Shown here one piece after another: positions 36,405 to 46,486 of a stretch of DNA of 63,249 nt. The first letter of the stretch is position 1. The number at the start of each line of letters is the position of its first letter. Source of the DNA: Deltaproteobacteria bacterium. GTDB taxonomy: Bacteria > Myxococcota_A > Polyangia > Haliangiales > Haliangiaceae. A program made the position numbers and the translations under genes. Location of the stretch: positions 1-63,249 of the forward strand of contig JAIOQA010000183.1 in assembly GCA_021413675.1 (NCBI GenBank), written 5' to 3'. The notes beneath the pieces are model-generated. The model was not told where the DNA came from, ran no database searches, and saw only the letters and a list, made by a program, of their open reading frames with translations.

Positions 36405-37661
36405 ATGGACAAGATCGTCGTCGAAGGTGGTTCGCGGCTCGTCGGGTCCATTCCCGTGAGCGGAGCCAAGAACGCGGCCCTGCCGATCATGTGCGCGGCG
36501 CTCCTGCCAACCGGAGCGTCGACGTTCAAGAACGTGCCGCTGCTGCAAGATGTCGCCACGATGGGCAAGCTGCTGCGGCGGCTGGGCTGCGAGGTCGACG
36601 GCAAGCGCACGCTGACGATCGCGCCGCCGACCGCCAAGAAGGCCAAGCTCGAGGCGCCGTACGACCTGGTGAAGACCATGCGCGCGAGCATCCTGGTGCT
36701 CGGCCCGCTGGTCGCACGCTTCGGCCGGGCCCGCGTGTCCTTGCCCGGCGGCTGCGCGATCGGCGCGCGGCCGATCGATCAGCACCTGAAGGGCCTGGCC
36801 GCGATGGGCGCCAAGGTCACGCTCGATCACGGCTACGTCGACGTCGAGTGCAAGCGCCTCAAGGGCGCGACCATCGTCCTCGACATGCCGACGGTGACCG
36901 GCTGCGAGAACCTGATGATGGCGGCGGCGCTCGCGAAGGGCCGCACCGTCCTCGAGAACGCGGCGCGCGAGCCCGAGGTCGAGGAGCTCGCGCTGGTCCT
37001 CAACAAGATGGGCGCGCGCATCTCGGGCGCGGGCACCTCGGTGATCACGATCGAGGGCGTCGACGAGCTCGGCCCGATCGAGCACGCGATCATCCCCGAT
37101 CGCATCGAGGCCGGCACGTTCGCGGTCGCGGCCGCGATCACCCGCGGCGACGTGCTGCTCGAGGGCGCACGGCCCGAGCACCTCGACGCCGTGGTCGCCA
37201 AGCTGCGCGGCGCCGGCGTGCACGTCTCGGCCGAGGCCGACGGCATGCGCGTGCGCGGCGGCGGCGAGCTCGAGGCGGTCGACATCACGACCCAGCCGCA
37301 CCCGGGCTTCCCGACCGACATGCAGGCGCAGTTCATGGTCATGGCCTGCGTGGCCAAGGGCCAGAGCATCATCCGCGAGATGATCTTCGAGAACCGCTAC
37401 ATGCACGTGCCGGAGCTGGGCCGCATGGGCGCCGACATCCACATCGACGGCCGCACCGCGGTGGTCCGCGGCGGCAAGAAGCTGAGCGGCGCGTCGGTGA
37501 TGGCGACCGACCTGCGCGCCTCGGCGAGCCTGGTGCTCGCCGGCCTGGTCGCGGGCGGCAAGACCGAGGTGCTGCGCGTCTACCACCTCGATCGCGGCTA
37601 CGAGTCGATCGAGAAGAAGCTGCGCGGCGCGGGCGCCAAGATCAAGCGGGTGAAGACGTGA
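36405..37661 (+). CDS. murA: UDP-N-acetylglucosamine 1-carboxyvinyltransferase
   Basis: A 418-residue enzyme of the first committed step of peptidoglycan synthesis, transferring enolpyruvate from PEP to UDP-GlcNAc. Recognisable segments: [20 protein letters not shown], the catalytic loop [18 protein letters not shown] with Cys 117 (the fosfomycin-reactive residue, so intrinsic resistance is not predicted), [39 protein letters not shown], and [21 protein letters not shown] six to ten bases before the ATG serves as ribosome-binding site. Its stop overlaps the hisG start. Confidence 0.97.
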   Translation: MDKIVVEGGSRLVGSIPVSGAKNAALPIMCAALLPTGASTFKNVPLLQDVATMGKLLRRLGCEVDGKRTLTIAPPTAKKAKLEAPYDLVKTMRASILVLGPLVARFGRARVSLPGGCAIGARPIDQHLKGLAAMGAKVTLDHGYVDVECKRLKGATIVLDMPTVTGCENLMMAAALAKGRTVLENAAREPEVEELALVLNKMGARISGAGTSVITIEGVDELGPIEHAIIPDRIEAGTFAVAAAITRGDVLLEGARPEHLDAVVAKLRGAGVHVSAEADGMRVRGGGELEAVDITTQPHPGFPTDMQAQFMVMACVAKGQSIIREMIFENRYMHVPELGRMGADIHIDGRTAVVRGGKKLSGASVMATDLRASASLVLAGLVAGGKTEVLRVYHLDRGYESIEKKLRGAGAKIKRVKT

Positions 37662-38332
37662 GCGCCGCCTCGCCGCCGCTGGTCACCGCCGCGCGCCCGC
37701 TGGTGCTCGCGCTGCCCAAGGGTCGCATCCTCGACGAGGCGCTCGAGGTCTTCGCCCGCGCCGGGCTCGACCTGTCGTCGATCAAGAACAACGGCCGCAA
37801 GCTCGTCCACGACTGCGGCGCGCTGCGCGTGCTCGTGCTGCGCTCCTCCGACGTCCCGGTCTACGTGGCCCACGGCGCCGCCGATCTCGGCATCGCCGGC
37901 TCCGACGTCCTCGACGAGGAGGGCCTCGACCTGTACGAGCCCCTCGACCTCGGCATCGGCCAGTGCCGGATGATCGTCGCCGAGCGCGCCGACGCGCCGA
38001 TCGACGACCGCTCGCAGATCCACCTGCGCATCGCGACCAAGTATCCGCGCACGACCCGCGCGTACCTCGCGCGCAAGGGCATCACCGCCGAGGTCATCGC
38101 GCTGTCGGGCGCGATCGAGCTCGGGCCGCTGACCGGCCTGTCGGATCGCATCGTCGACATCACCCAGACCGGCGAGACCCTCAAGCAGAACGGCCTGGTC
38201 GAGATCGACACCGTGGGTCAGGTCTCGAGCCGCCTGGTCGTGGGCCGCGCCGCGCTGAAGTTGCGCGGCGCCGAGGTCGGGGACCTGATCCACCGCCTCG
38301 AGGCAGCGGTCGCCGCCGCCCCGGCCGCCTGA
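37658..38332 (+). CDS. hisG: ATP phosphoribosyltransferase, short form
   Basis: A 224-residue enzyme of the first step of histidine synthesis (ATP + PRPP). Motifs: [93 protein letters not shown]. It lacks the C-terminal regulatory domain of long HisG, so it is the HisG-S type that normally needs a HisZ partner, which is not in the window. The GTG start overlaps the murA stop (GTGA). murA-hisG adjacency is found in several bacterial groups. Confidence 0.95.
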   Translation: MSAASPPLVTAARPLVLALPKGRILDEALEVFARAGLDLSSIKNNGRKLVHDCGALRVLVLRSSDVPVYVAHGAADLGIAGSDVLDEEGLDLYEPLDLGIGQCRMIVAERADAPIDDRSQIHLRIATKYPRTTRAYLARKGITAEVIALSGAIELGPLTGLSDRIVDITQTGETLKQNGLVEIDTVGQVSSRLVVGRAALKLRGAEVGDLIHRLEAAVAAAPAA

Positions 38333-38427
38333 TCCTTTCTCACGCGGTTCCGCGCACGCCGTGCACGTCGGATGCCCCCGGCGGTAGCCCAGCGCGCCAC
38401 GCCTCTGGTACCGTTGACAAACCGAGG

Positions 38428-39120
38428 GTGAGTACCGACCTGCGCGCATTCGTGGCCGAGGAGATCCGCCTGCATCCGCGGGTGGCCTACCAGAGCCTGT
38501 TCAGTGACGAGGGCGCCGCCGCCCGGATCGCCGCGGCGTTGCCGCCGCTGGCCCGGTTCCGCCACGACTACGAGGGCGCGCTCGCGATCATCGACTGGGA
38601 TCACCGCCTGCCGTCGCAGAGCCTGTCCCTGCGGATCTACGGCTACTACAGCGACGACACGCTCGAGGCCGGCCTCGAGGCCTACGACGATCGCGTCGAG
38701 CAGATCGCCGAGCGCGACAAGTACCCCGAGTTCGACGTCCCCGACTTCGACGCGCTCGCCGCCGACGAGGCCTACGAGATCGAGCTCAGCCCCACCGGCC
38801 AGGTCGGCCGCTGTCGCCTGACCTCGGCGTGGCGCCGGACGGTCGCCGCCGCCGACGCCGCAACCGCGGTTGCGCTGGCCCAGGGCTCGGGCGAGTTCCA
38901 GCGGCTGGTCTCGTCGACGCCGCAGCGCCCGGCCTACCTCGGCGACCTCGAGGCGGTGTCGTGGACGCCGCCCTGCGAGTCCCAGCACCCGCGCTGGACC
39001 CTCGACGTCTGGTACCTGCTGGCGTTCGACGGTCGGGTTGGCTCGGGCCGCAGTTTCCTGTGCGATCTCGATAGCAATCAGGTCGTGGCGGTCCGCGACT
39101 TCTCCGTCCGCACGTCCTGA
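38428..39120 (+). CDS. Hypothetical cytosolic protein
   Basis: A 230-residue acidic protein beginning [22 protein letters not shown]. It has an aromatic-rich central segment ([28 protein letters not shown]) and a C-terminal domain rich in Trp ([21 protein letters not shown]) ending [21 protein letters not shown]. No signal peptide or membrane segment is visible. I do not recognise the family. Codon usage is like that of its neighbours. It stands alone between hisG and the MopE-like lipoprotein. The GTG is preceded by GAGG; TACCGT 14-19 bases upstream could be its -10 box. Confidence 0.55.
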   Translation: MSTDLRAFVAEEIRLHPRVAYQSLFSDEGAAARIAAALPPLARFRHDYEGALAIIDWDHRLPSQSLSLRIYGYYSDDTLEAGLEAYDDRVEQIAERDKYPEFDVPDFDALAADEAYEIELSPTGQVGRCRLTSAWRRTVAAADAATAVALAQGSGEFQRLVSSTPQRPAYLGDLEAVSWTPPCESQHPRWTLDVWYLLAFDGRVGSGRSFLCDLDSNQVVAVRDFSVRTS

Positions 39121-39293
39121 TCGGCGCGCGCCGCAGGCCTTGCGCCTGCCGCTGCCCACGGTCGTGTGCAGTGTCCGTCCAGACCGCGCCGCGCGCCTCG
39201 CGATCCTGATATCGCGCGCCAGAATCGCCGGCTTGCGGGCCGCGCGAAGGTTGCGGGACATTGCCGTCGCCTGCCCTCCCCCCGGAGCCGTCC

Positions 39294-40811
39294 ATGTCGA
39301 AATTGATCTTCGCTTCGCTTGTCCTGGCGATCGGTGCCGCCGCCTGCGGCCCCTCCGATCCCGCGATCACCGGTGACTGCAACGACCCCGAGAACCTCAA
39401 GGTCGATCCCAACAACTGCGGGTTCTGCGGCAACGTCTGCGGGACCAACACCAGCTGCACCAACGGCCAGTGCGTGCCCGACGCGTGCAACCCCGGCGAC
39501 ACCCGCGCCTGCTACGACGGCTCGTCGGGCACCGAGGGCGTGGGGCCCTGCCACGGCGGCACGCAGACCTGCCAGCCGCAGGGCTACTGGGGCACGTGCG
39601 ACGGCGAGGCGCTCCCCGCGCCCGAGGTGTGCGGCAACGGCGTCGACGAGAACTGCTCGGGTACCGCGGACGAGGACACCGACCTGGACGGCGACGGCTA
39701 CACCACCTGCGGCGGCGACTGCTGCGACTCGACCGAGTGCGCGAGCCCGAAGCTCGTGAACCCGGGCGCGTTCGAGGCCGCGGGCAACGGCGTCGACGAC
39801 GACTGCGACGGCGCGGTCGACAACGCGGTGGTCGGCAACTGCGATCAGGGGATCGCCTCGAACACGACCACGGCGATGGACTTCGCCCGGGCGATGGACC
39901 TCTGCCAGACCGCCACGCTCAGCGAGAAGAAGTGGGGCGTCATCGAGGCCAAGTTCACGCTGGCCGACGGCACCGGCACCCCCGACGCGCAGGGCCACGC
40001 GGTCCGCGATCGCTGGGGCACGAACCTGATCCCGAAGGCCGGCAGCGCGCTCGCCGTGCTGTCGACCGGCACCGCCGCCGACGAGAACGATCAGAACCCG
40101 GCGTACGCGGGCAGCGTGTCCACCGGCCATGGCTTCCTCGAGACCTCGCCGTTCCCGTCGGACTGGCTGCAGTCCAACGGCGGCAACCTGCCCAACGCGC
40201 CGGGCTGCCCGGATCCGAGCGGCGCCGACGCCAACGATCCCGTGATGCTCACGCTCAAGATCCGCGTGCCGTCGAACGCGAAGTCGTTCTCGGTCGACTC
40301 GAACTTCTACAGCTGGGAGTTCCCCGAGTACACCTGCTCGCCCTACAACGACTTCTTCGTGATGCTGCTCGACTCGACGTGGACCTCGTCGCCGGCCAAC
40401 CCGACCGACAAGAACCTCGCGTTCTACGAGGACGCGCAGATGAAGCGCTGGCCGGTCGGCGTGAACCTCGCCGCCAACAACACCGGCCTGTTCACGCAGT
40501 GCGTGAACGGCGCGACCGGCTGCGAGGTCCTGTCGGGCGCGGTGCCTGGCTCGATCTCGACCTGCACCGGCACCGACCAGCTCGCCGGCACCGGCTTCCA
40601 GACCGCCGCGAGCGGCTCGTGCGACAACAACGCGCTCGCGGGCGGCGCGACCGGCTGGCTCACCACCCGCGGCAACGTGGTCGGCGGTGAGGTCATCACG
40701 CTGCGCCTCGCGATCTGGGACACCAGCGACTCGCTGCTCGACTCGACCGTCATCCTCGACAACTTCCAGTGGTCGGTGGAGTCGTCGGACCCGGGCACCG
40801 TCGTCAACTGA
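39294..40811 (+). CDS. MopE-like Cys/Asp-rich lipoprotein with anchor-L-like domain
   Basis: A 505-residue lipoprotein (lipobox AAAC, Cys 18). Residues 25-70 are Cys-rich knots (NNCGFCGNVCG, TNTSCTNGQC). Residues 105-165 contain two copies of the CGNGVDENCSG / GNGVDDDCDG repeat with DTDLDGDGYTTC between them, the putative metal-binding motif of myxobacterial surface proteins and MopE. Residues 170-505 resemble choice-of-anchor-L domains: AMDFARAMDLCQT, WGVIEAKFTLADG, DRWGTNLIPKAGSALAVLSTG. Calcium- or metal-binding cell-surface or matrix protein by inference. GGAG lies 6 bases before the ATG. Confidence 0.78.
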   Translation: MSKLIFASLVLAIGAAACGPSDPAITGDCNDPENLKVDPNNCGFCGNVCGTNTSCTNGQCVPDACNPGDTRACYDGSSGTEGVGPCHGGTQTCQPQGYWGTCDGEALPAPEVCGNGVDENCSGTADEDTDLDGDGYTTCGGDCCDSTECASPKLVNPGAFEAAGNGVDDDCDGAVDNAVVGNCDQGIASNTTTAMDFARAMDLCQTATLSEKKWGVIEAKFTLADGTGTPDAQGHAVRDRWGTNLIPKAGSALAVLSTGTAADENDQNPAYAGSVSTGHGFLETSPFPSDWLQSNGGNLPNAPGCPDPSGADANDPVMLTLKIRVPSNAKSFSVDSNFYSWEFPEYTCSPYNDFFVMLLDSTWTSSPANPTDKNLAFYEDAQMKRWPVGVNLAANNTGLFTQCVNGATGCEVLSGAVPGSISTCTGTDQLAGTGFQTAASGSCDNNALAGGATGWLTTRGNVVGGEVITLRLAIWDTSDSLLDSTVILDNFQWSVESSDPGTVVN

Positions 40812-40830
40812 CGCGCGCGCTGCGTGCGAG

Positions 40831-40862
40831 GACGGGGGCCGCGCGGCCCCCGTCGCCATTTT
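40831..40862 (+). terminator. Rho-independent terminator
   Basis: GACGGGGGCCGC and its exact reverse complement form a 24-base palindrome (40831-40854), followed by GCCATTTT, a short T-tract. It lies 20 bases after the stop of the MopE-like gene. Confidence 0.75.
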
Positions 40863-41013
40863 CGGGCAACCGCGCGAGATCACGGGCGCGCGAGAAATCG
40901 CATGGGGCTGTCGATTTCGGGCGGGCTGGCGCGTCGTGCGGGCAGGAGATCGACATGACCACCGAGCGACTTCACGCTTCCCCCACCCGCGCGATCTCCG
41001 CTGGAGAACGACG

Positions 41014-41718
41014 ATGACCGCGATGACCGACTACCTGCTCATGATCACCGAGCGCCCCGCCGCCGCCACCCGCGCCGCCGTCACCGAGCGCGCCGCCACC
41101 CGCGCGGCCGTGCGCACCCACCTCGCCGCGACCGGCGCGCTCGTCGATGGCGGCGAGCTCCATCCCTCGGCGGAGAGCAAGCGCGTGCGCCGGACCGGCG
41201 AGGCGCTCGCGGTCGAGGCCGGGCCGTTCGACGCGACCCTCGAGAGCTACTACCTCGTCCGCACGCCGGACCTCGCCGCCGCCACCGCGCTGGCGAAGGC
41301 GCTGCCGCTCCACCCCGACGACGTCGTCGACGTGCGCCCGGTCATGAAGGGCGCGATCAAGGCCGACAAGCTCGATCAGCCGGGCAAGGTCTTCGCGTTC
41401 GCGGTGCTCGGCGCCGCCGCCGACGAGCCGACCTGGATCCAGCAGATGGATCGCATCGACCTCGCGACCCACGACAAGCTCGCCATCCCGGGCGGCTGCG
41501 GCGGCGTGCGGCTCGAGGCGCCGACCACCGGGCGCCGGGTCGCGTTCGATGCGAGCAAGGCCCGCGTCGTCGACGGGCCGTTCCTCGAGTGCAAGGAGGT
41601 GATCGGCGGCCTGTTCTTCCTGCGCATGCCGAGCCTCGAGGACGCGACCCGCTGGGCCAGCGCCTCGCCGTTCGTCGCGCTCGGCGGGCTGGAGATCCGG
41701 GAGCTGTGGCGGAGCTGA
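41014..41718 (+). CDS. DGPF/YCII domain protein (partner of ECF sigma factor)
   Basis: A 234-residue protein with two ferredoxin-like YCII halves. The first (residues 1-100) starts MTAMTDYLLMITERP; the second carries the signature RVVDGPFLECKEVIGGLFFL near residue 185, the DGPF motif that names the family. DGPF proteins are encoded next to ECF42-type sigma factors and are thought to influence them. The ribosome-binding site GGAG is 8 bases upstream of the ATG. The last 13 bases overlap the sigma gene, so the two are coupled. Confidence 0.85.
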   Translation: MTAMTDYLLMITERPAAATRAAVTERAATRAAVRTHLAATGALVDGGELHPSAESKRVRRTGEALAVEAGPFDATLESYYLVRTPDLAAATALAKALPLHPDDVVDVRPVMKGAIKADKLDQPGKVFAFAVLGAAADEPTWIQQMDRIDLATHDKLAIPGGCGGVRLEAPTTGRRVAFDASKARVVDGPFLECKEVIGGLFFLRMPSLEDATRWASASPFVALGGLEIRELWRS

Positions 41719-42929
41719 CGCCATCGCTCGCGGCCGTGCTGCACGACGTGCTCGGCCGCGAGCGCAGCCGCATCGTCGGCGCGCTCTACCGCCTGTGCGG
41801 CGGGCTCGACGCGGCCGAGGAGGCGCTGCAGGAGGCGCTGGTCGCGGCGCTCGCGACCTGGCCGACCGACGGCGTGCCCGACAACCCGGCGGCGTGGCTC
41901 ACCACCGCCGCGCGGCGCCACGCGCTCGATGGCCGGCGCCGGCGCGGCGTGGCCGCGGCCAAGGCGCCGATGCTGATGGAGGATCCGATGGCCGCCGAGG
42001 ACGCGCTCGAGACGATCCACGACGACCAGCTGCGGCTGATCTTCACCTGCTGCCACCCGGCGCTGCCCCGCGATGGTCAGGTCGCGCTCACGCTGAAGGT
42101 GATCCTCGGGTTCACGATCGAGGAGCTCGCGCGCGCGTTCGTGTGCGCCGAGACCACGATGGCGCAGCGGATCGTCCGCGCGAAGCGCACGATCGAGGAC
42201 AAGCAGCTGGCCTACGCGTCGCCGGGCTGGCGCGAGCTACCCGGGCGCACGACCGCGGTGCTCGAGGTGCTGTATCTCATCTTCAACGAGGGCCACACCG
42301 CGCGCACCGGCGCGCTCGCGCGCCTCGATCTGCAGGCCGAGGCGCTGCGGCTCGCGCGCCTGGTGAGCGAGCTGTTGCCGCGCGAGCCCGAGGCCTCGGG
42401 CCTGCTCGCGCTGATGGCGTTCGGCGTCGCGCGCGCCGCGACCCGCGCCGATGCCGAGGGCGTGCTCGTCCGCCTCGAGGATCAGGATCGCGATCGCTGG
42501 GACCTCGCGCGCATCGAGGAGGGGCTGTTCGCGCTGCGCCGCGCGCGCACGCTCGGCGGCCGCGGCAGCTACGTGCTGCAGGCGGAGATCGCGGCCTGCC
42601 ACACCACCGCGCCGACCTGGGCGGCGACCGACTGGGACGCGATCACGCGCGCGTACGACGAGCTGCTGGCGCTCGGCAACTCGCCGGTGGTCGCGCTCAA
42701 CCGCGCGGTCGCGATCAGCATGCGCGAGGGCGCCGTCGCGGGCCTGGTCGAGCTGGCCCCGCTCGCCGAGATCCTCGCGCGCTACCACCTGTTCTACGCG
42801 ACCCGCGCCGAGCTCCTGCGGCGCCTCGGCCGCGACCCGCGCCCGGACTACGAGCGCGCGCTCGCGCTCACGCAGAACGCCAGCGAGCAGGCGTTCCTGC
42901 GCCGGCAGATCGCGTCGCTCGACAGCTAG
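41706..42929 (+). CDS. ECF42-type RNA polymerase sigma factor
   Basis: A 407-residue sigma factor, far longer than a minimal ECF. Region 2 (VGALYRLCGGLDAAEEALQEA, PAAWLTTAARRHALD) and region 4 (LTLKVILGFTIEELARAFVC with AETTMAQRIVRAKRTIED) occupy the first 180 residues. The remaining 220 residues are a helical TPR-like extension (LEVLYLIFNEGHTA, NRAVAISMREGAVAGL), the ECF42 hallmark thought to replace an anti-sigma factor in controlling activity. The GTG start lies inside the DGPF gene. Convergent with the thioredoxin-like gene. Confidence 0.9.
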   Translation: MAELTPSLAAVLHDVLGRERSRIVGALYRLCGGLDAAEEALQEALVAALATWPTDGVPDNPAAWLTTAARRHALDGRRRRGVAAAKAPMLMEDPMAAEDALETIHDDQLRLIFTCCHPALPRDGQVALTLKVILGFTIEELARAFVCAETTMAQRIVRAKRTIEDKQLAYASPGWRELPGRTTAVLEVLYLIFNEGHTARTGALARLDLQAEALRLARLVSELLPREPEASGLLALMAFGVARAATRADAEGVLVRLEDQDRDRWDLARIEEGLFALRRARTLGGRGSYVLQAEIAACHTTAPTWAATDWDAITRAYDELLALGNSPVVALNRAVAISMREGAVAGLVELAPLAEILARYHLFYATRAELLRRLGRDPRPDYERALALTQNASEQAFLRRQIASLDS

Positions 42930-42940
42930 TTCCCGGGCGA

Positions 42941-43464
42941 TCAGTCGCGCAGCTTCAAGCGCGCCGCGCCCATCCCGACGAGGAGCCCGGTCGGGTCGTG
43001 TTCGTCGTAGAAGTAGCGATAGCGCGGCCTCGACGCGCGGATGTCCAGGTCCGGCGTCCCATCGGGCGCGAGGAAGAACGTGCGCGGGATGTACTTCCCA
43101 TCCTCGGCGAACCGCGCGGCGATCTCGGGCTCCTGGTCCGCGTCGATGCGGATCATCACGAAGTCGCGCGCGCGTTCGACCACGCGCGCATCCTCGAACA
43201 CGCGGCTGTAGTTTTTGCAGTGCGGGCACCAGGTCGTGTACACGACGAGACAGATCGGCTTGTGCTCGGCCCTGGCGCGCGCGAGCCCGTCGTCGAACGA
43301 CTGCCAGTCGATCTGGGCGGCGTTCCACGGGTGGCGATCGGCCGGGCTCGTCACGCCGGGCTCGGCAGGACGCTGGCGGCGCGGCGGAGGGTCGCTGGGG
43401 CCACACGCGACCAGCGCCGCGCCGACGAAGGCCATGGCGCGTAGCGACGCCGCGCGCGCGTTCG

Positions 43465-43468
<4 letters not shown>
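42941..43468 (-). CDS. Thioredoxin-like lipoprotein
   Basis: A 175-residue protein. A TTG start overlapping the lipB stop (TTGA) yields a leader with two Arg and lipobox LVAC (Cys 22); the internal ATG at 43435 would leave only eleven residues before that Cys and no positive charge. The mature domain is a thioredoxin fold with KPICLVVYTTWCPHCKNYS, active site CPHC, and IPRTFFLAPDGTPD, which has the cis-Pro-like segment. Envelope-anchored thiol oxidoreductase by inference. The extended C terminus (RPRYRYFYDEHDP) is unusual. Confidence 0.78.
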
Positions 43469-44181
<713 letters not shown>

Positions 44182-44187
44182 GCGGCC

Positions 44188-44193
44188 ACCATA
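44188..44193 (-). promoter_or_regulatory. -10 box TATGGT for lipB
   Basis: Minus-strand TATGGT ends 7 positions before 44181, so the predicted transcript begins on the A of the lipB ATG. Confidence 0.5.
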
Positions 44194-44268
44194 GCGCGGC
44201 CCCCGGGCCCGTCATGCGGCCGGCCTGCGATTGTGATCGCGGCGGACCTCGGCGACCATGGATCCACG

Positions 44269-44826
44269 ATGGCGCCCAACATCTTCGAGAATCACGAGCA
44301 GATCGAGGCCGCGGTCGACGGCTACAACGTCGCGCCCGGCGCGGCGCGCCAGCGCCAGCTGCTGGTGGACCTCCACGAGGCTGGCTTCGCGATGAAGGGC
44401 GCGCAGCCGCTCGACGACGCCGCCTACGCCGCCGCGGCGCCCCACGCGCTCGTGCTCTACGCCGGCGACTACGACAACGTCTACACCGCGTGGATGGTGC
44501 CGGCACAGGCGATCGACGCGACCGCCGAGGCCGACCTGACCGCGCTGCACGGCGCCAGCGTGGTGTTCGGCGAGACCTGCTACGACGCGCCGGCCCTGTG
44601 GGAGGCGTGGTTCCGCTTCGCGCTGCGCACCGGCGCGAAGTCGACCGACGACTTCGAGACCGACGTCGAGATCCGCGCCGATCACGATCTCACCGGCACG
44701 CCCGAGCTGCCCGACGGCGAGCTCGATCGCTGGAGCCACTTCGCGATCGACGACAGCGGCGACCTCAAGGGCGCCGCGTTCGCCGCGCGGATCACGCGGA
44801 TCGTGCTGATCCGCGAGAACACCTGA
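44269..44826 (+). CDS. Hypothetical cytosolic protein
   Basis: A 185-residue acidic protein. Segments: NIFENHEQIEAAVDGYNVAPG, PHALVLYAGDYDNVYTAWM, LWEAWFRFALRTGAKSTDDF and a final strand FAARITRIVLIREN. No motif I recognise, no signal peptide and no membrane segment. It stands alone between divergent lipB and convergent lpdA. The ATG at 44269 is the only good in-frame start; an earlier ATG at 44258 is in another frame. Confidence 0.55.
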   Translation: MAPNIFENHEQIEAAVDGYNVAPGAARQRQLLVDLHEAGFAMKGAQPLDDAAYAAAAPHALVLYAGDYDNVYTAWMVPAQAIDATAEADLTALHGASVVFGETCYDAPALWEAWFRFALRTGAKSTDDFETDVEIRADHDLTGTPELPDGELDRWSHFAIDDSGDLKGAAFAARITRIVLIRENT

Positions 44827-44836
44827 GCGCCGGGTC

Positions 44837-44864
44837 CCGGGACCGTCGTCGCCGACGATCCCGG
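44837..44864. terminator. Hairpin between convergent genes
   Basis: CCGGGA-C-CGTCG, loop TCGC, CGACG-A-TCCCGG: a 12-position stem with a single mismatch, inside the 48-base gap between the hypothetical gene and lpdA. It is placed to terminate both transcripts. Confidence 0.6.
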
Positions 44865-44874
44865 ACGATCGCGC

Positions 44875-46296
44875 TCAGCGATTGACGATGTGCACGGCCT
44901 CGCCCAGGGCGGCCGCGCACGCTTCCTTGAACGCCTCGGGCATCGTCGGGTGCGCGTGGATCGTGAGGTTCACGTCCTGCGCGACCGCGCCCATCTCGAT
45001 CGCCAGCGCGGCCTCGGCGATCATGTCCGCCGCGCCGTTGCCGACGATGTGCACGCCGAGCAGCTCCTCGGTCTTGGCGTCGATGACGACCTTGACCATG
45101 CCCTCGCTGTCGTTGACCGAGAGCGCGCGGCCGAGCGCCGCGAACGGGAACTTGCCGACCTTGGTCGTGTGGCCCTTGGCCTTGGCTTCCTCGTCGGTGA
45201 GGCCGGTCGAGGCGATCTCGGGATCGGTGAACACCACCGCGGGGATCGTGCGGACGTCGAACGCCGCCTTGTGGCCCGCGATGATCTCGGCGACGACCTC
45301 GCCCTCCTTGGTCGCCTTGTGCGCGAGCATCATGCCGCCCACGACGTCGCCGATCGCGTAGACGCCCGGCACGTTGGTGCGGAGCTGATCGTCGACGGTG
45401 ATGTAGCCGCGCTTGTCGGTGGCGACGCCGGCGTCGGCCAGGCCGAGGTCCTCGCTGTTCGGGCGGCGACCGACCGACACCAGGATCTTGTCGGCGTCGA
45501 TCGTGGCGGCCTTGCCATCGGCGAGCTCGACGGTGAGCACCGCGCGGTCGCCCTTCTCCTCCCAGCTCCTGGCCTTGGTGTTGACCAGGACCTCGACGCC
45601 CATCTTGCGCAGCTTCTTGGCCAGGACCGCGACGCACTCCTTGTCCATCGACGCGAGGATCGACGGCAGCGCCTCGACGACGGTGACCTTGGTGCCGAAC
45701 TTCGCGTAGACCATGCCGAGCTCGAGCCCGATGTAGCCGCCGCCGATCACGATCATCCGCGCCGGCACGGCATCGAGCGCGAGCGCGCCAGTCGAGTCGA
45801 TGATGCGCTTGCCGTCGGGCTTGAAGCCCGGGATCTCGATCGGCCGCGAGCCGGTCGCGATCACGACGTTCTTCGCGGCGAGGGTCTGCGTGCCGGTCGT
45901 GCTCTCGACGATCACCTGGCGGTAGCCGTCGACGAGCTTGCCGAGCCGGGCCTTGCCCATGACGATCTCGGCGCCGTTGGCCTTGAGCAGCGTCTTCACG
46001 CCGCCGGTCAGCTTGTTGACCACGCCGCCCTTCCAGGCCTGCAGCTTGGCCATGTCGAGCACCGGCTTGGCCGCGACCGTGATGCCGAGGTCCTCGGAGT
46101 GGCCGATCTTCTCGAAGGTCTTGGCGGCGTGGATGACCGCCTTCGACGGGATGCAGCCCACGTTGAGGCAGACACCGCCCATGTACTCGCGCTCGATCAC
46201 GCAGGTCTTGACCTTGAGCTGGCCGAGGCGAATGCCGGTGGGGTAGCCCCCGGGCCCGGCGCCGATGACGATCGCGTCGAATCGCTGTTCCGACAT
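44875..46296 (-). CDS. lpdA: Dihydrolipoyl dehydrogenase (E3)
   Basis: The 473-residue flavoprotein reoxidises lipoyl groups of 2-oxoacid dehydrogenases with NAD. FAD site IGAGPGGYPTGIRLGQ, redox disulfide C43/C48 in GGVCLNVGCIPSK, NAD site VIGGGYIGLELGMVYAKFGT, VYAIGDVVGG, and the C-terminal catalytic HAHPTMPEAFKEA (His-Glu) are all present. The ATG at 46296 is one base from the start predicted by a TAGGGT box. It probably serves the E1/E2 operon 5 kb away as well as other complexes. Confidence 0.96.
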   Translation of the reverse strand: MSEQRFDAIVIGAGPGGYPTGIRLGQLKVKTCVIEREYMGGVCLNVGCIPSKAVIHAAKTFEKIGHSEDLGITVAAKPVLDMAKLQAWKGGVVNKLTGGVKTLLKANGAEIVMGKARLGKLVDGYRQVIVESTTGTQTLAAKNVVIATGSRPIEIPGFKPDGKRIIDSTGALALDAVPARMIVIGGGYIGLELGMVYAKFGTKVTVVEALPSILASMDKECVAVLAKKLRKMGVEVLVNTKARSWEEKGDRAVLTVELADGKAATIDADKILVSVGRRPNSEDLGLADAGVATDKRGYITVDDQLRTNVPGVYAIGDVVGGMMLAHKATKEGEVVAEIIAGHKAAFDVRTIPAVVFTDPEIASTGLTDEEAKAKGHTTKVGKFPFAALGRALSVNDSEGMVKVVIDAKTEELLGVHIVGNGAADMIAEAALAIEMGAVAQDVNLTIHAHPTMPEAFKEACAAALGEAVHIVNR

Positions 46297-46486
46297 GGGG
46301 CGCACCCTACCCCAGCTTTCGTCACGTGCGCCACCGCCGGAAGCGGCCGCTGACGGGCGATCGCACGCGGCACAAAGCCCCGCGATCTCGGAGGCTTCGC
46401 ACGAAATGCCAGGTCCGCTGTCACACCCGGGCGCTCGCGCGTCTTCTGTACGCTCGCGCAACAACCCGCAGCCCGGAGTAAGCCCG

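Noticed and set aside
38414..38419. TTGACA just upstream of the GTG at 38428
   Set aside because: Too close to the start codon to serve as a -35 element for this gene, and no -10 lies at the right distance.
39078..40883. A 601-codon minus-strand open frame opposite the MopE-like gene
   Set aside because: Val/Gly/Arg shadow; the plus strand has a signal peptide, Cys motifs and a ribosome-binding site.
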